Shown in pieces: positions 14,807-24,148 of a DNA stretch of 31,455 bases (positions are counted from its first letter, which is position 1; each line of letters begins with the position of its first letter). The DNA lies in IMG/VR virus record IMGVR_UViG_3300034190_000298, positions 1 through 31,455 of that record; one strand, 5' to 3'. The position numbers and the translations under genes are program-made. Source of the DNA: a virus. The notes beneath the pieces are model-generated. The model saw nothing but the letters and a program-made list of their open reading frames with translations. It was not told the origin of the DNA and made no database searches.

Positions 14807-16687
14807 ATGAGTGAAAACGATACCGCGTATAGTTATCAGGCTCCCGATCAAAATATCTATGACCTTCTTATGGGGTCGCGGGGTCGATTTGGCCTCATGC
14901 CTCAAGTTGAAGCGTATTATCGTAGTCAACTTGAAAATCTAGGTGGGCCAGATACTAACCCATTTACCTATACTGGAGAACGTATTGCGGGATTCTCTCC
15001 TAGAGAAGAATATGCAATGGAACTTGCTGATCAAGGTATCGGTGCATACGCCCCGTATCTTTCTCGCGCAAAAGGGTTGACCGAAGAAGCGTTAGCTACG
15101 ATGGCAGGCGGTAGCGCAGAAGCTAAAGCCGCACTACTTCGTGCACAACAACAAGGTGAAGATTATACTCGTACAGGATTACAACAAGGAACTGATTTCC
15201 TTGGTCGAAGTATAGATAAAACGTCCGAAGCAGAACAAGGACTTATGGGTCGTCTTGGTCAAGCGGAAGGCTCTTTTCGTGAGGCAGAGCGAGAAGGGTT
15301 AGATTACGCTTCTGAAGCAGAACGCATCGCTCGCGAAGGTCAAGCAATAACCGATCCTTTTTATAAAGAAGGTATTGCAGGAGTACGACAAGGTCGCGAA
15401 GCAGAAATAAGTGGTTTAAGTGCCGCTGACCAAGCTGCCCGTCGAGGCGTATCTGCCCAGAGTCCGTATTTAGAAGAAGCTCTGCAACAAACTCGCGCAA
15501 GCACTGCCGGATTCGACCCGTCTTCTGTTTCTTCGTATATGGATCCATATGAAGATGCAGTTGTACAACAGACCATTAAAGATATTCAAAAGGGACAATC
15601 TCAAAGCGATATCGCTAGGCGAGCTAGTGAAATTGGTTCAGGAGCGTTTGGTGGTTCCCGTAGTCGATTAGGGCAAGAAGAATCCGATATAGCCGCGAAC
15701 CGTGGGATGATGGAAGCTGTTGGCGCATTGCGTAGCCAAGGCTATCAAAGTGCTCGTGACGCTGCGATGGGAGAGTTTGGTAGGGCTAGAGCCGCTGAAG
15801 CAGGCGCGGCAGGTATGACGGCTGGCTTAGGTGCGCAGGCAGGAGGCGCGGAGTCAGGATTAGCCCAGCTACTAGCGGGAACCGCTGGTCAACGAGGTTC
15901 AGCTTACCGTGGTTCCGGAGCTGAGATTGCTGGATTAGGCGGGGCGATGGGCGGAAGCCGAGAGCGTCTCGCAGGCACTGTCGGTGCTTTAGGTTCTCAA
16001 CGGTCTGGTTATCGCTCGGGGCTAGGTACTAACCTGAGTAATATCGGTCAAACTGGTTACGGTGCTAAAATGGGTACAGCAGGCGCGTTGTCGGGAGCTG
16101 GCTCAGAACTATACGGTATGGGTACGGGCGCAGGACGACAGTTTTACGATATGGGCGCAGGAGCTTCATCAGGATTAGCTGGTTTAGCTGGACAATTATC
16201 CGGAGCGCAAACAGGGGCTGCTGGCGCTTATCAGGGTCTGGCTGGCGCTGAACAAGGTTTCCGTCAAGGCGATATCGGTTCGATGATGAATATCGGTGCG
16301 ATGAATCGCGCTAGAAACCAAGCTGGTTTAGATTTAAATTATCAAAACTTTGTTGGGCAATATAATATGCCGCAACAGTTAATGTCCGGTTACGCAAACT
16401 TCTTAACTGGCGCTGGCCCGTTAGCTGGTGGTACAGGATATTCTGGAACCACGCAAGCAACGCCGTTTAGCGGATATGGAACAGCTACAGGAAGTAATTT
16501 CTCGTATCCTGCTTACGGAATGCAGGACGGCGGTCGCGTTATACCTCAAGGTAATAAAGGATTAGCGGCGTTATCGCGAAAAGCACCTGAAGTAGTACGC
16601 AAGATGGGGTTTACTCCAGCTAAGAAAAACATGGGCGGAGTTGTTAATCCTCGATTCCCGATGGCATCCCGTAAATTAGGGGCATAA
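14807..16687 (+). CDS. Gly/Ala-rich probable ejection (internal virion) protein
   Basis: 626 residues. Residues 1-230 are helical and charged, with many Gln and Glu ('LRAQQQGEDYTRTGLQQGTD'). About 245-290 has a conserved-looking block 'SSYMDPYEDAVVQQTIKDI' then 'IGSGAFGGSRSRLGQEESDI', a pattern found in large phage structural proteins. About 300-500 is extremely rich in Gly and Ala. The end has 'GMQDGGRV' and a basic tail with 'KKNMGGVVNPRFP'. The Gly/Ala-rich body could unfold during passage through the tail. Function is inferred from composition and from its place among the large late genes; no enzyme motif was seen. Confidence 0.75.
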   Translation: MSENDTAYSYQAPDQNIYDLLMGSRGRFGLMPQVEAYYRSQLENLGGPDTNPFTYTGERIAGFSPREEYAMELADQGIGAYAPYLSRAKGLTEEALATMAGGSAEAKAALLRAQQQGEDYTRTGLQQGTDFLGRSIDKTSEAEQGLMGRLGQAEGSFREAEREGLDYASEAERIAREGQAITDPFYKEGIAGVRQGREAEISGLSAADQAARRGVSAQSPYLEEALQQTRASTAGFDPSSVSSYMDPYEDAVVQQTIKDIQKGQSQSDIARRASEIGSGAFGGSRSRLGQEESDIAANRGMMEAVGALRSQGYQSARDAAMGEFGRARAAEAGAAGMTAGLGAQAGGAESGLAQLLAGTAGQRGSAYRGSGAEIAGLGGAMGGSRERLAGTVGALGSQRSGYRSGLGTNLSNIGQTGYGAKMGTAGALSGAGSELYGMGTGAGRQFYDMGAGASSGLAGLAGQLSGAQTGAAGAYQGLAGAEQGFRQGDIGSMMNIGAMNRARNQAGLDLNYQNFVGQYNMPQQLMSGYANFLTGAGPLAGGTGYSGTTQATPFSGYGTATGSNFSYPAYGMQDGGRVIPQGNKGLAALSRKAPEVVRKMGFTPAKKNMGGVVNPRFPMASRKLGA

Positions 16688-16688
16688 C

Positions 16689-18854
16689 GTGGCGAATAAT
16701 TTTGGTTTTAATATCGGTGGTGGCGGTGGTGGTATTGCTAATTTAGTTCAAGCCCCTAAAGTTACGCCTGTTCGTACTCAGCAGTTTGCGCCTACGCCCC
16801 GACGTAGCGTACAACGTGACGAAAAAGATCCTAAAAAACAGATCCTTGGTGCGTTGTTAGGCGCATCCTCTCCGTTTTTAGCTGAAGCGGGACTCGCGGG
16901 TCTTGCAAAAATCCCAGGTTTGGAAGATAAAATCTTCAAACCCGAATTTGATGTTCGAGATGAGTTTGGAATAAGTTCCCCGACTACCGGAACAACGCTT
17001 GCTACAGACCCTTATTCTGCAGAGCAAACAAAACTTCGCCAAAGAGTTGACGCCGCACTACCTTCGACTAGACTCCCTCGTCAAAAAACATTACTTGGTA
17101 AAGGTTTAGGTGAGTTACTTACTTACGCCCCCGCGATAGCTATGGCAGGCGATGAGGATGACGGAGGTGTTTCCGCATATATTTCCGCTGCTCAGTCTGG
17201 TAAAAAGCTAGAAGGCGCGTTAGACGAGCAGCGTCTTAAAGCCTATTTAGATAGAGAAACGAAACGTGGTGAGAAACTTACCGATATAGGTGATTTTACC
17301 CGTAAGGTTTCATATAGCGCGGTACTGCAAGACGATGGTACGTTTGCACCTATTAAACGTACTGCTTTAATCTCTCCTGATAAATCTACCCGCTATGTTC
17401 TCAGTCAAGGGGATGCGGCGGTTGATTTCGTTATTGGGGAAGATGGTTCACAAGTACCTGTTCCTAAAGGGCAATACTTTATTCGTGAATCGCTTACTTT
17501 AGACGATACAGATCCAGGAAAACCGGAAGATGTAAAATTATTTGACACTAACAGTGGACAGATTGCCTACGGAACTGTGCAGTATGCTCAAACTCCTTCA
17601 GGTCGCGAAGCTCGTATTTTACTTCGAGATCCTCGTAACCGTCGAGGCGATGACAAACAAACGACAGCTGAATCATTAAGAGAAGAGTTCGGTGATAATT
17701 GGGTTCCGTATGATCAAGAACTCGCGCAGTTAGAGGCACGTGAAAAAGGTGATCCGCAACTATATAAAAAATTCGACGCAAGAATGGATCGTGAAGTATC
17801 TACGTTTGAAGTAGCTAATATCGCGTCTACGATTATCCCTATTGCAATGCAAGCAGAAGAAAAACCTGAGCTTTTAACTAACGTCGGCGCACTTCCTGGA
17901 TTTTTTGATCAAGTTCGTAAAGAAATAAATTCTGTCTACAATATATTTAACGCTTCAGGGAATCCTGTTCGTAATGTAATTTACGATAGTGCTGCAGATG
18001 CGCAATCTGCAGCGAGCATGAGTAATCTTTTATTGGCTGCAAATAACTTTAGTCAAATCCAAAGCAACTCTAGTGCAACGCAAGCAGATATAGACGCTGC
18101 TAAAGATCAGTTGGTTTCTGCATTAAAAGTCGTTCAAGACAGAGCTAAAGAACAAGGGGCGACTGGTTCATTCATTAATATGAATCTAGAGGGAGCAGGG
18201 TTCCAAGATCTTATTGAAAAGCGAGGTCTATTAGCTGCGGGTCAATTACGGCTTGCTTACGCTGCTGCAGCAGCAGATGGCCAAACAGGTACTTCTTTAT
18301 CCGATAGAGACGTTACAAACTTCCTTTCTCAGTTAGGTTTTGGCGATACTAACGCTAAACTTATCGGTAAAAAGATGACTAATTTCGTTGTTAATCGTTT
18401 TCAAATGTTCGATGAACGAGAGTTTAGAAATCTGTCTAATAACGCTAGAAACCACTCAGAAATAGACGTTAGAGAAACTAATGATTATTTATCAGGCACG
18501 TTCGGAGTAAGTCGTTCTGATTTAAACGCGCTCCGAGATCCTGAACGCTCTCAAGAAGATAAAGAAGATATTGCTTCTAAAATTCAAGAGCGCATTGCAA
18601 TGGTTAGTCGAGGTACAGCCGCACCTGACTTTGTATACGATAGGGAAAACCAGCGGATCCGCTATGTTCCGATTTTAGAAAGATTAAAAGGCCGAGAACT
18701 TTTATATAACCGTTATATGCAAGATATTTTCCCACATTACGGTATTACTGAAGATCAGATTAACTTGGTTGGCGAAAGCGATATTGACCTTGGGTCAACT
18801 GGTCGTAGACCTACTAAGTCTCGTCCCCAAGCCGAACTCAGGATTCGTCAATGA
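16689..18854 (+). CDS. Large probable internal virion protein
   Basis: 721 residues, GTG start at 16689 just after the previous stop, preceded by TAGGGG. The N-terminus is unusual: 'FGFNIGGGGGGIANLVQAP', then a basic stretch and a mildly hydrophobic helix 'ILGALLGASSPFLAEAGLAG' (about 52-71). The rest is soluble and charged, with a long helical C-terminal half. I recognise no enzyme motif. Its stop overlaps the next gene by four bases (ATGA), so it is probably made together with the 1125-residue protein. Membership of the DNA-ejection complex is inferred from size, position and the Gly-rich N-terminus. Confidence 0.72.
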   Translation: MANNFGFNIGGGGGGIANLVQAPKVTPVRTQQFAPTPRRSVQRDEKDPKKQILGALLGASSPFLAEAGLAGLAKIPGLEDKIFKPEFDVRDEFGISSPTTGTTLATDPYSAEQTKLRQRVDAALPSTRLPRQKTLLGKGLGELLTYAPAIAMAGDEDDGGVSAYISAAQSGKKLEGALDEQRLKAYLDRETKRGEKLTDIGDFTRKVSYSAVLQDDGTFAPIKRTALISPDKSTRYVLSQGDAAVDFVIGEDGSQVPVPKGQYFIRESLTLDDTDPGKPEDVKLFDTNSGQIAYGTVQYAQTPSGREARILLRDPRNRRGDDKQTTAESLREEFGDNWVPYDQELAQLEAREKGDPQLYKKFDARMDREVSTFEVANIASTIIPIAMQAEEKPELLTNVGALPGFFDQVRKEINSVYNIFNASGNPVRNVIYDSAADAQSAASMSNLLLAANNFSQIQSNSSATQADIDAAKDQLVSALKVVQDRAKEQGATGSFINMNLEGAGFQDLIEKRGLLAAGQLRLAYAAAAADGQTGTSLSDRDVTNFLSQLGFGDTNAKLIGKKMTNFVVNRFQMFDEREFRNLSNNARNHSEIDVRETNDYLSGTFGVSRSDLNALRDPERSQEDKEDIASKIQERIAMVSRGTAAPDFVYDRENQRIRYVPILERLKGRELLYNRYMQDIFPHYGITEDQINLVGESDIDLGSTGRRPTKSRPQAELRIRQ

Positions 18855-21800
18855 GCACTAATCCAAACATTCAAGTTTTACCCGATTATTTAAAAACACC
18901 TGAATTTGATGAATTTAAGTCAACTCTTATTGAAGAGGGCGTGGGAGATTTTTCAATCGGTGAAATTTTCGAAAACGACCCTATTCGTTTAAATAGATAT
19001 TTGCAATCGGAATATTTACAACAAAAAGCGGAACAAGGCGACGAACAAGCTCTTGCACTTGTAGACGATGACGATAAAGAAATAACTAATGCAGTAAACA
19101 CTTATTTACGGCGTTATTTACCGCTGGACGATGTAGAACAAATTCGATTAAGTCTAGATACGCCACCGAGACCTGTTGCTTTAGGTAGAGAGGAAGGTCT
19201 ACCAATAGATATAACTACGAGCTTTGGACAAACTCCTTCAGACTACAGTCGTTTAACTGAAAATGTACTGACCAGTGAAGAAGATCGTCAAAACTTAGCT
19301 TCATTGGGTATAGACCCAGATGTAGTTTATCAGGGCGACCAGAGTTTTTACGAAAAATATATGGAAGGCCAGTTTCCCACTGGTTCTATTGATAAAGACT
19401 CTCCTTGGCGTGTTAAAGCGTTTTTCTTCCCGATTAATATGACGCCGTTCGAAGCTGAAAAGTTATTAGAGCAAGAATCACCTAACGCTGAATTTAGATA
19501 TATCAATCCTCGCGATAAAAGTATGGGACTTGCGATCCGTGATGAGTCTACTAACGGCAGGTTCGTACCTTTACGTCCTCAGTTTGGTTTAGAAGCTGGA
19601 ACAGAAGGATTAATTACAGGATTAGGGCAGGAGATGGGTGCTCTAGTTACTGAAGCTATCGGATTAAAAGGTTTAGGTAAATTAATCGGTGAAGGTGTCG
19701 AACAAACGACGCTTAGTCGTAAAGCCGGACGTGGAGCAGGCACAGTTGCACTTGCTGGTTTTTCCGCAGGGATGGGAAGATTTGCACAATTAGCTTACGG
19801 TAATGCTCAAGGTATTAATGACGTATCTATCGAACGAGCTTTCCAAGATGCAGGGTTAGCGGCTGTTTTAGGCGGGGCTGGCGCAGCTGTTGTTGGTACG
19901 GCAATGGCAACAGTAGGTCAGGTTTGGAAAACTATAACAGGCTCTAATATCCCGCAGCCAGTAATAGATAGATTACAAGCGTCTATCGCTAAAATTAAAA
20001 CAAAAGGAACTGGCGAAGAGTTTACCTCTGAAGAATTAGCGGAAAGAACTCGGCAGGCGGCTCTTACAGTGGGGGACTCAGTAGCAGAGTATCGCCCAAC
20101 AGCAGGGGAACTTACTCAAGACGATTTCTTAAAATCATTAGAGATAGAATTGTTTTCGCAACTATCTACTACTGCTAAGGGCAGACAAGCCTACGAAGAC
20201 ATTGTTAATAATAACGCTAATGCTGCATTTAACTTTTGGCAGGAGCTTACTGAAAACGCCCCTGAACTAAAGGGTATTTCATATACAGATTTTCGTGAGT
20301 TTTTAAAGAAACAACAAGACGATTACGCAGCACAGGCTGCGGAAGCTGCGAAACTCAAGATCCGCGATATTGAAGAAGGGGCAAAACTAGACGAAGTTTT
20401 ACCTGAACAACCTCCTGAACAGATGCTTACGATTGATGAGCTAGGTTCTACGTTTACGAGAGACCAAGAATCAGGAAGTTTGATTTTTAAACGTAACAGT
20501 CCTGAATTTTTAGCTCAGTCCGACGAAGCGTATAACGCTGCAAAAGATTCAGTAGCTAGGGAAATAGATGCGTTATCAGGTCTTAAATACGATCGTAAAA
20601 CTGATTCAGCAACGCAAATAATCCCAGCTTTCCGTGAAGCGTTTAATGCTGGCGAAGATAAAGACGCGATTATGCGTACTTTAGGCGAAGTTGAAGCGTC
20701 GGATGTAATTAAAAGTATGATCCCGATGCGAGATGGGGTCAGTATTCTTAAACAACTACTTGGCGTAACTGTTGATGATCAAGGTAAGTTTTTAAAACAA
20801 GCTGATTTAGATTTCGGGCAGTTAGCAGGAATGCAAAACGCACTAAATAGCTTGTTTATGGAAAGCTCTGACCGAGGAGTTAGAGAAGTAGCTATGAACT
20901 TGCGCGATGCTGTAGAAGCGCAAATAGATGATTTAATTACTTTTCAAGCGCGTAAGCAATTAGCAGCTGAAGGGGTCGAAGCTCCTACTCCTAAAGTGCT
21001 GGGAGAAAAAGTCCAGGAAATAGCTGGCCCATTAATTGAAGCCCAAGCTGGGTTACGTCAGGCTAATCAAGCGATTGAACGAAGATTTATTCGTGAACTG
21101 GTAGATAAAGAACCTTCGGAAATAGCCGATTTCGTTTTATCGTCTAGCCCTAAGCAAATTACTCAGCTATTAGATCAGATCTATCAGCTACCTGATTCTA
21201 TCGTCCGTATGCAAAACTTACGTCAACTAGTTGTTGAAAATATGCGTAAGTCTATGGGCGACTTGCCGTTGGCAGAACAAAATAAAGCCTATGCTAAATT
21301 TTTAGAAAAGAACGCTGATCAACTAGAGGCGTTATTCCCTGAAGCTCAGTTTTTAAAGCTAACTAATTTTCAAGAAGTTCAAGAGCAGGCTCTAAAAGAT
21401 ATTGCTGAAACGGCTGAAACATTAGCGGAGTTAGAAAAGAAATTAGGTAAGCCTCCCGCTGAATTTATTAGCGACTTTTTATTGCAGGGACGTAGCGCAC
21501 GATTGACTGGTGCAGCAGAGATGTCTCGTCGGGAGTTTGGAGAATTAATCAAACAAAACCCAGAACTACAACCCTATGTTACGGCACTAACTAGAGACTT
21601 TTTCCAAAAGAACTTTGAGACGACTAGAACCGCAGGAGACACGATGTTTTCTGGAGGGTTAGACGTAAACCGTTTTATTGATTTTGTTCAAAGTGGCGTA
21701 AGAAGTGGTCAAGAAGGTAGTTCCGAATTAGGACAAATTTTTAGCCCTCTACTTGGTAAAGAAGAAGGACAGAAGTTTGCTAAAAACTTGCGGATGTTAG

Positions 21801-22228
21801 CACAAATTTTAGATCGTGGGGTGCGGAGATCAGCACGAAGTCCTATGTCTCAAGGCCCAGCAGCTAACCAGACGATAGATGATTTTTTACAAGAAATGTC
21901 GTTTGCACAGCGAATCCTTATTCCTCCACTGACGCAAACAGGACGACGAGTTACTGCTTTAATGATGGGTTATCGTGATCAAGCGAAAAGTGACCTGTTA
22001 GAAGTTTTAGCTGATCCAACTAAACTTGACATACTTCTTAAAAACAGAGCAGATCAAATTTCTCGTCGAGATTTTTACAAGTTTCTTGGCGCGTTAGCCG
22101 TAGCTAGAGAAGTAGATATTGGCACTGAAACTAGTGAAGATACATATGACAGGGCGATAAAAGGATTGCAAGGGCCAGTAGAAGGTATCGCTGACCTATT
22201 CTCAAGGATGTTTGACGATGAAGATTAA
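18851..22228 (+). CDS. Very large ejection-type protein with Gly-rich hydrophobic core
   Basis: 1125 residues, the largest product here. Residues 1-240 are acidic and globular. About 247-320 is Gly-rich ('GLITGLGQEMGALVTEAIGL', 'AGTVALAGFSAGMGRFAQLA'), followed at about 334-358 by 'GLAAVLGGAGAAVVGTAMAT', a stretch hydrophobic enough to enter a membrane. From about 380 to the end it is almost all predicted helix with charged heptad-like runs. A long helical protein with one internal Gly-rich hydrophobic region is what is expected of podovirus ejection proteins that build a channel across the cell envelope (compare T7 gp15/gp16 and P22 gp16/gp20). I see no clear lytic transglycosylase active site. 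Function inferred. Confidence 0.75.
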   Translation: MSTNPNIQVLPDYLKTPEFDEFKSTLIEEGVGDFSIGEIFENDPIRLNRYLQSEYLQQKAEQGDEQALALVDDDDKEITNAVNTYLRRYLPLDDVEQIRLSLDTPPRPVALGREEGLPIDITTSFGQTPSDYSRLTENVLTSEEDRQNLASLGIDPDVVYQGDQSFYEKYMEGQFPTGSIDKDSPWRVKAFFFPINMTPFEAEKLLEQESPNAEFRYINPRDKSMGLAIRDESTNGRFVPLRPQFGLEAGTEGLITGLGQEMGALVTEAIGLKGLGKLIGEGVEQTTLSRKAGRGAGTVALAGFSAGMGRFAQLAYGNAQGINDVSIERAFQDAGLAAVLGGAGAAVVGTAMATVGQVWKTITGSNIPQPVIDRLQASIAKIKTKGTGEEFTSEELAERTRQAALTVGDSVAEYRPTAGELTQDDFLKSLEIELFSQLSTTAKGRQAYEDIVNNNANAAFNFWQELTENAPELKGISYTDFREFLKKQQDDYAAQAAEAAKLKIRDIEEGAKLDEVLPEQPPEQMLTIDELGSTFTRDQESGSLIFKRNSPEFLAQSDEAYNAAKDSVAREIDALSGLKYDRKTDSATQIIPAFREAFNAGEDKDAIMRTLGEVEASDVIKSMIPMRDGVSILKQLLGVTVDDQGKFLKQADLDFGQLAGMQNALNSLFMESSDRGVREVAMNLRDAVEAQIDDLITFQARKQLAAEGVEAPTPKVLGEKVQEIAGPLIEAQAGLRQANQAIERRFIRELVDKEPSEIADFVLSSSPKQITQLLDQIYQLPDSIVRMQNLRQLVVENMRKSMGDLPLAEQNKAYAKFLEKNADQLEALFPEAQFLKLTNFQEVQEQALKDIAETAETLAELEKKLGKPPAEFISDFLLQGRSARLTGAAEMSRREFGELIKQNPELQPYVTALTRDFFQKNFETTRTAGDTMFSGGLDVNRFIDFVQSGVRSGQEGSSELGQIFSPLLGKEEGQKFAKNLRMLAQILDRGVRRSARSPMSQGPAANQTIDDFLQEMSFAQRILIPPLTQTGRRVTALMMGYRDQAKSDLLEVLADPTKLDILLKNRADQISRRDFYKFLGALAVAREVDIGTETSEDTYDRAIKGLQGPVEGIADLFSRMFDDED

Positions 22229-23744
22229 GATATTCGAGCCACCGTTACCTTCATTAGACGTTGAGCAGATGTCCAACGGCGGTGAAGTCGAACCTCCTAA
22301 AATGTTCGGTGGCGGTAATCTTGGTAATTTTAGTATCAATGTCGACCCTGACCGTATTGCCGCGTATATGGCAAACAATCCGATAGTTGCGGATACAGTT
22401 AGTGAGAGTCCTGCTGCGACAGCTGCCGAAACTGTGTATCCTGTTGGCGATTTCGGCCCTTCAGCTTCTGAAGCACTGGGCTTTAATGTTGAGCAAGGTG
22501 CATACGGTAACGATTATGCTCAATACGATCGCGGGGATTACGTTCGTTCACAAGATCCAGAAGCCGCGAGACAGCGAGCAGAAGCCGCGAGAAAAGCTGC
22601 TGAAGAACGCGCTGCTAAAGCAGAAGCTGATAGGGCTGCGGAAGCAGAAGCCGCTGCCGCTAGGGCTGCGGAAGCAGAAGCAGAATTTGCCAGACGACTA
22701 GCTAATGCCGAATTAAGTTCGCAAGAAATTCAAGAACTTATCGCAGGTGGGATGCTTAACGAAGAGCAAGTCCTCTCAATTATTCAAAACTATCAACTTA
22801 GTGAAGATCAATTAGCTCAGTTGTACACCCAAGGCTTACTTACTGAAGAGCAGATTCGAGAGATTATCGAAGGCGAAGTTGCTGCTCAGTCCGATGAAGA
22901 GCCTAGCGCCCAAGAAACCGCTGCCGCCGCAGGTTTAACACAAGAACAAGTTCAAGACTTAATTAACGAAGGCAGACTTACCGAAGATCAGGTTTCTGAG
23001 TTAATTTCTAGTCAATTAAGTGATTACAATCCGAATGTTGATCTGTCTGGTTACCTTACTGCTGACGATTTATCAGGGTATGCAACACAAGAACAGGTGG
23101 AAGGTTTAGAAAGTTTGTTCCAAAACTACCTCACTCCTGAACAATTACAGTCATATCTCCCACAAGAAGGTCAGTACGTTACTCCTGAGCAATTAGCTGA
23201 AGCTACCGCTAATGACTACGATTCTGTTATTCAAGGTTTAACAGATCAATTAGGTGAACTTGAAACTAAGTATCAAGACGTACAATCTCAATACGAAGCT
23301 GACGCAGTTAACCAGCAAATACAAGATACGAAAGAAGAGTTAAATAACTATTTTGCAGCCGCTTCACCTAGCGGCCCAAGAACAGGGTCTACTTCACAAT
23401 TTGATTCTGGTACTTCGTTCCTTCCAGGAGGTAGCCCGATGGCCAGTCTTATCGGTAGCCAGCGAGAAGGGCAAGGTCAAGATGCATTTACGTCGTATTT
23501 AAAAACATTTACTCCGAGTTATGGCGATTACAACAGACCGTTTAGCCCTGAAGAATATGACGAAAGAAACCAACCGTTTACCGGCGGTATGTATAACAAC
23601 CCGTTTACCGGCGGTATGTCCTACAATCCTGAGAAAAGAAGTATGGGCGGTCAAGTATCAAACGGTATAATGGATCTCACTGATTTCGATACAAACGTAC
23701 AACCGTTTCAAAACGCCTTTCGGCCTAACGTACCAAGGAACTAA
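22218..23744 (+). CDS. Helical-repeat virion-associated protein
   Basis: 508 residues from ATG 22218 with AAGGA at 22204-22208; an upstream TTG (22212) is less likely. It overlaps the previous gene by 11 bases. Order: N-terminal 'MSNGGEVEPPKMFGGG' motif; Ala/Glu/Arg coiled coil about 115-160; six exact 14-residue repeats (residues 166-221 and 240-267) of form L-(S/T/N)-x-(E/D)-Q-(V/I/L)-x-x-(L/I)-(I/Y); Gln/Leu-rich helices to about 380; then a low-complexity end with the duplicated 'PFTGGM' (residues about 455-470) and 'SMGGQV'. No enzyme motif. It probably belongs with the ejection proteins; another possibility is a scaffold or assembly factor for them. Confidence 0.75.
   Translation: MKIKIFEPPLPSLDVEQMSNGGEVEPPKMFGGGNLGNFSINVDPDRIAAYMANNPIVADTVSESPAATAAETVYPVGDFGPSASEALGFNVEQGAYGNDYAQYDRGDYVRSQDPEAARQRAEAARKAAEERAAKAEADRAAEAEAAAARAAEAEAEFARRLANAELSSQEIQELIAGGMLNEEQVLSIIQNYQLSEDQLAQLYTQGLLTEEQIREIIEGEVAAQSDEEPSAQETAAAAGLTQEQVQDLINEGRLTEDQVSELISSQLSDYNPNVDLSGYLTADDLSGYATQEQVEGLESLFQNYLTPEQLQSYLPQEGQYVTPEQLAEATANDYDSVIQGLTDQLGELETKYQDVQSQYEADAVNQQIQDTKEELNNYFAAASPSGPRTGSTSQFDSGTSFLPGGSPMASLIGSQREGQGQDAFTSYLKTFTPSYGDYNRPFSPEEYDERNQPFTGGMYNNPFTGGMSYNPEKRSMGGQVSNGIMDLTDFDTNVQPFQNAFRPNVPRN
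22713..23018 (+). repeat. 14-codon repeats (4 + 2 copies)
   Basis: Four back-to-back 42-base units (22713-22880), an 18-codon acidic/Ala spacer, then two more units (22935-23018). At the protein level each begins Leu-(Ser/Thr/Asn) and carries a Gln at position 5. The DNA has drifted, so the period is kept by the protein. Confidence 0.8.
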
Positions 23745-23746
23745 TA

Positions 23747-24148
23747 ATGGCTATACCAATGAATGAAATGCCGAATCGCTTAGACCAAATACGAGCTGAT
23801 GCTGAAAGAGCAGCTCCCCCCTTGCCCCCTGCCGGTGGTACTCCAACACCTCCTCCCGCCGGTAGGGGAGCACCTATGCCGCCGATGCCTCCCGCTGGTG
23901 GTGGTACGCCGATGCCTCCGCCTCCTATGGCTGACGCTCCTGCTCCAGAAGAAGATCGCCTAGCTGAACTAATGGGCGGTATGGATGAAGAGCCGATGAT
24001 GCCAGAAGAAGATCCGATGGCGGATGTAAAGCCTCAAGACCTTGCAGTAGGTATCGCGCAATCTGCGCTAGATATTTCTGATTCTCCTGAAGAAGCGTTA
24101 GCGGCTGTAGAAGCAGCGGCTGCAGAGCTACGGAACTTGTTAGCTTAA
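23747..24148 (+). CDS. Small proline- and methionine-rich protein
   Basis: 133 residues. Residues about 22-65 are low-complexity Pro/Gly/Met ('PAGGTPTPPPAGRGAPMPPM', then more of the same), followed by an acidic Met-rich stretch ('MGGMDEEPMMPEEDPMADV') and a C-terminal helix rich in Ala and Glu ('SPEEALAAVEAAAAELRNLL'). Likely disordered in the middle and helical at the end. It is the last plus-strand gene of the virion block, two bases after the 22218 gene, and its last nine bases overlap the end of the convergent SNF2 helicase gene. No function recognised; a linker or scaffold within the ejection complex is a guess. Confidence 0.65.
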   Translation: MAIPMNEMPNRLDQIRADAERAAPPLPPAGGTPTPPPAGRGAPMPPMPPAGGGTPMPPPPMADAPAPEEDRLAELMGGMDEEPMMPEEDPMADVKPQDLAVGIAQSALDISDSPEEALAAVEAAAAELRNLLA

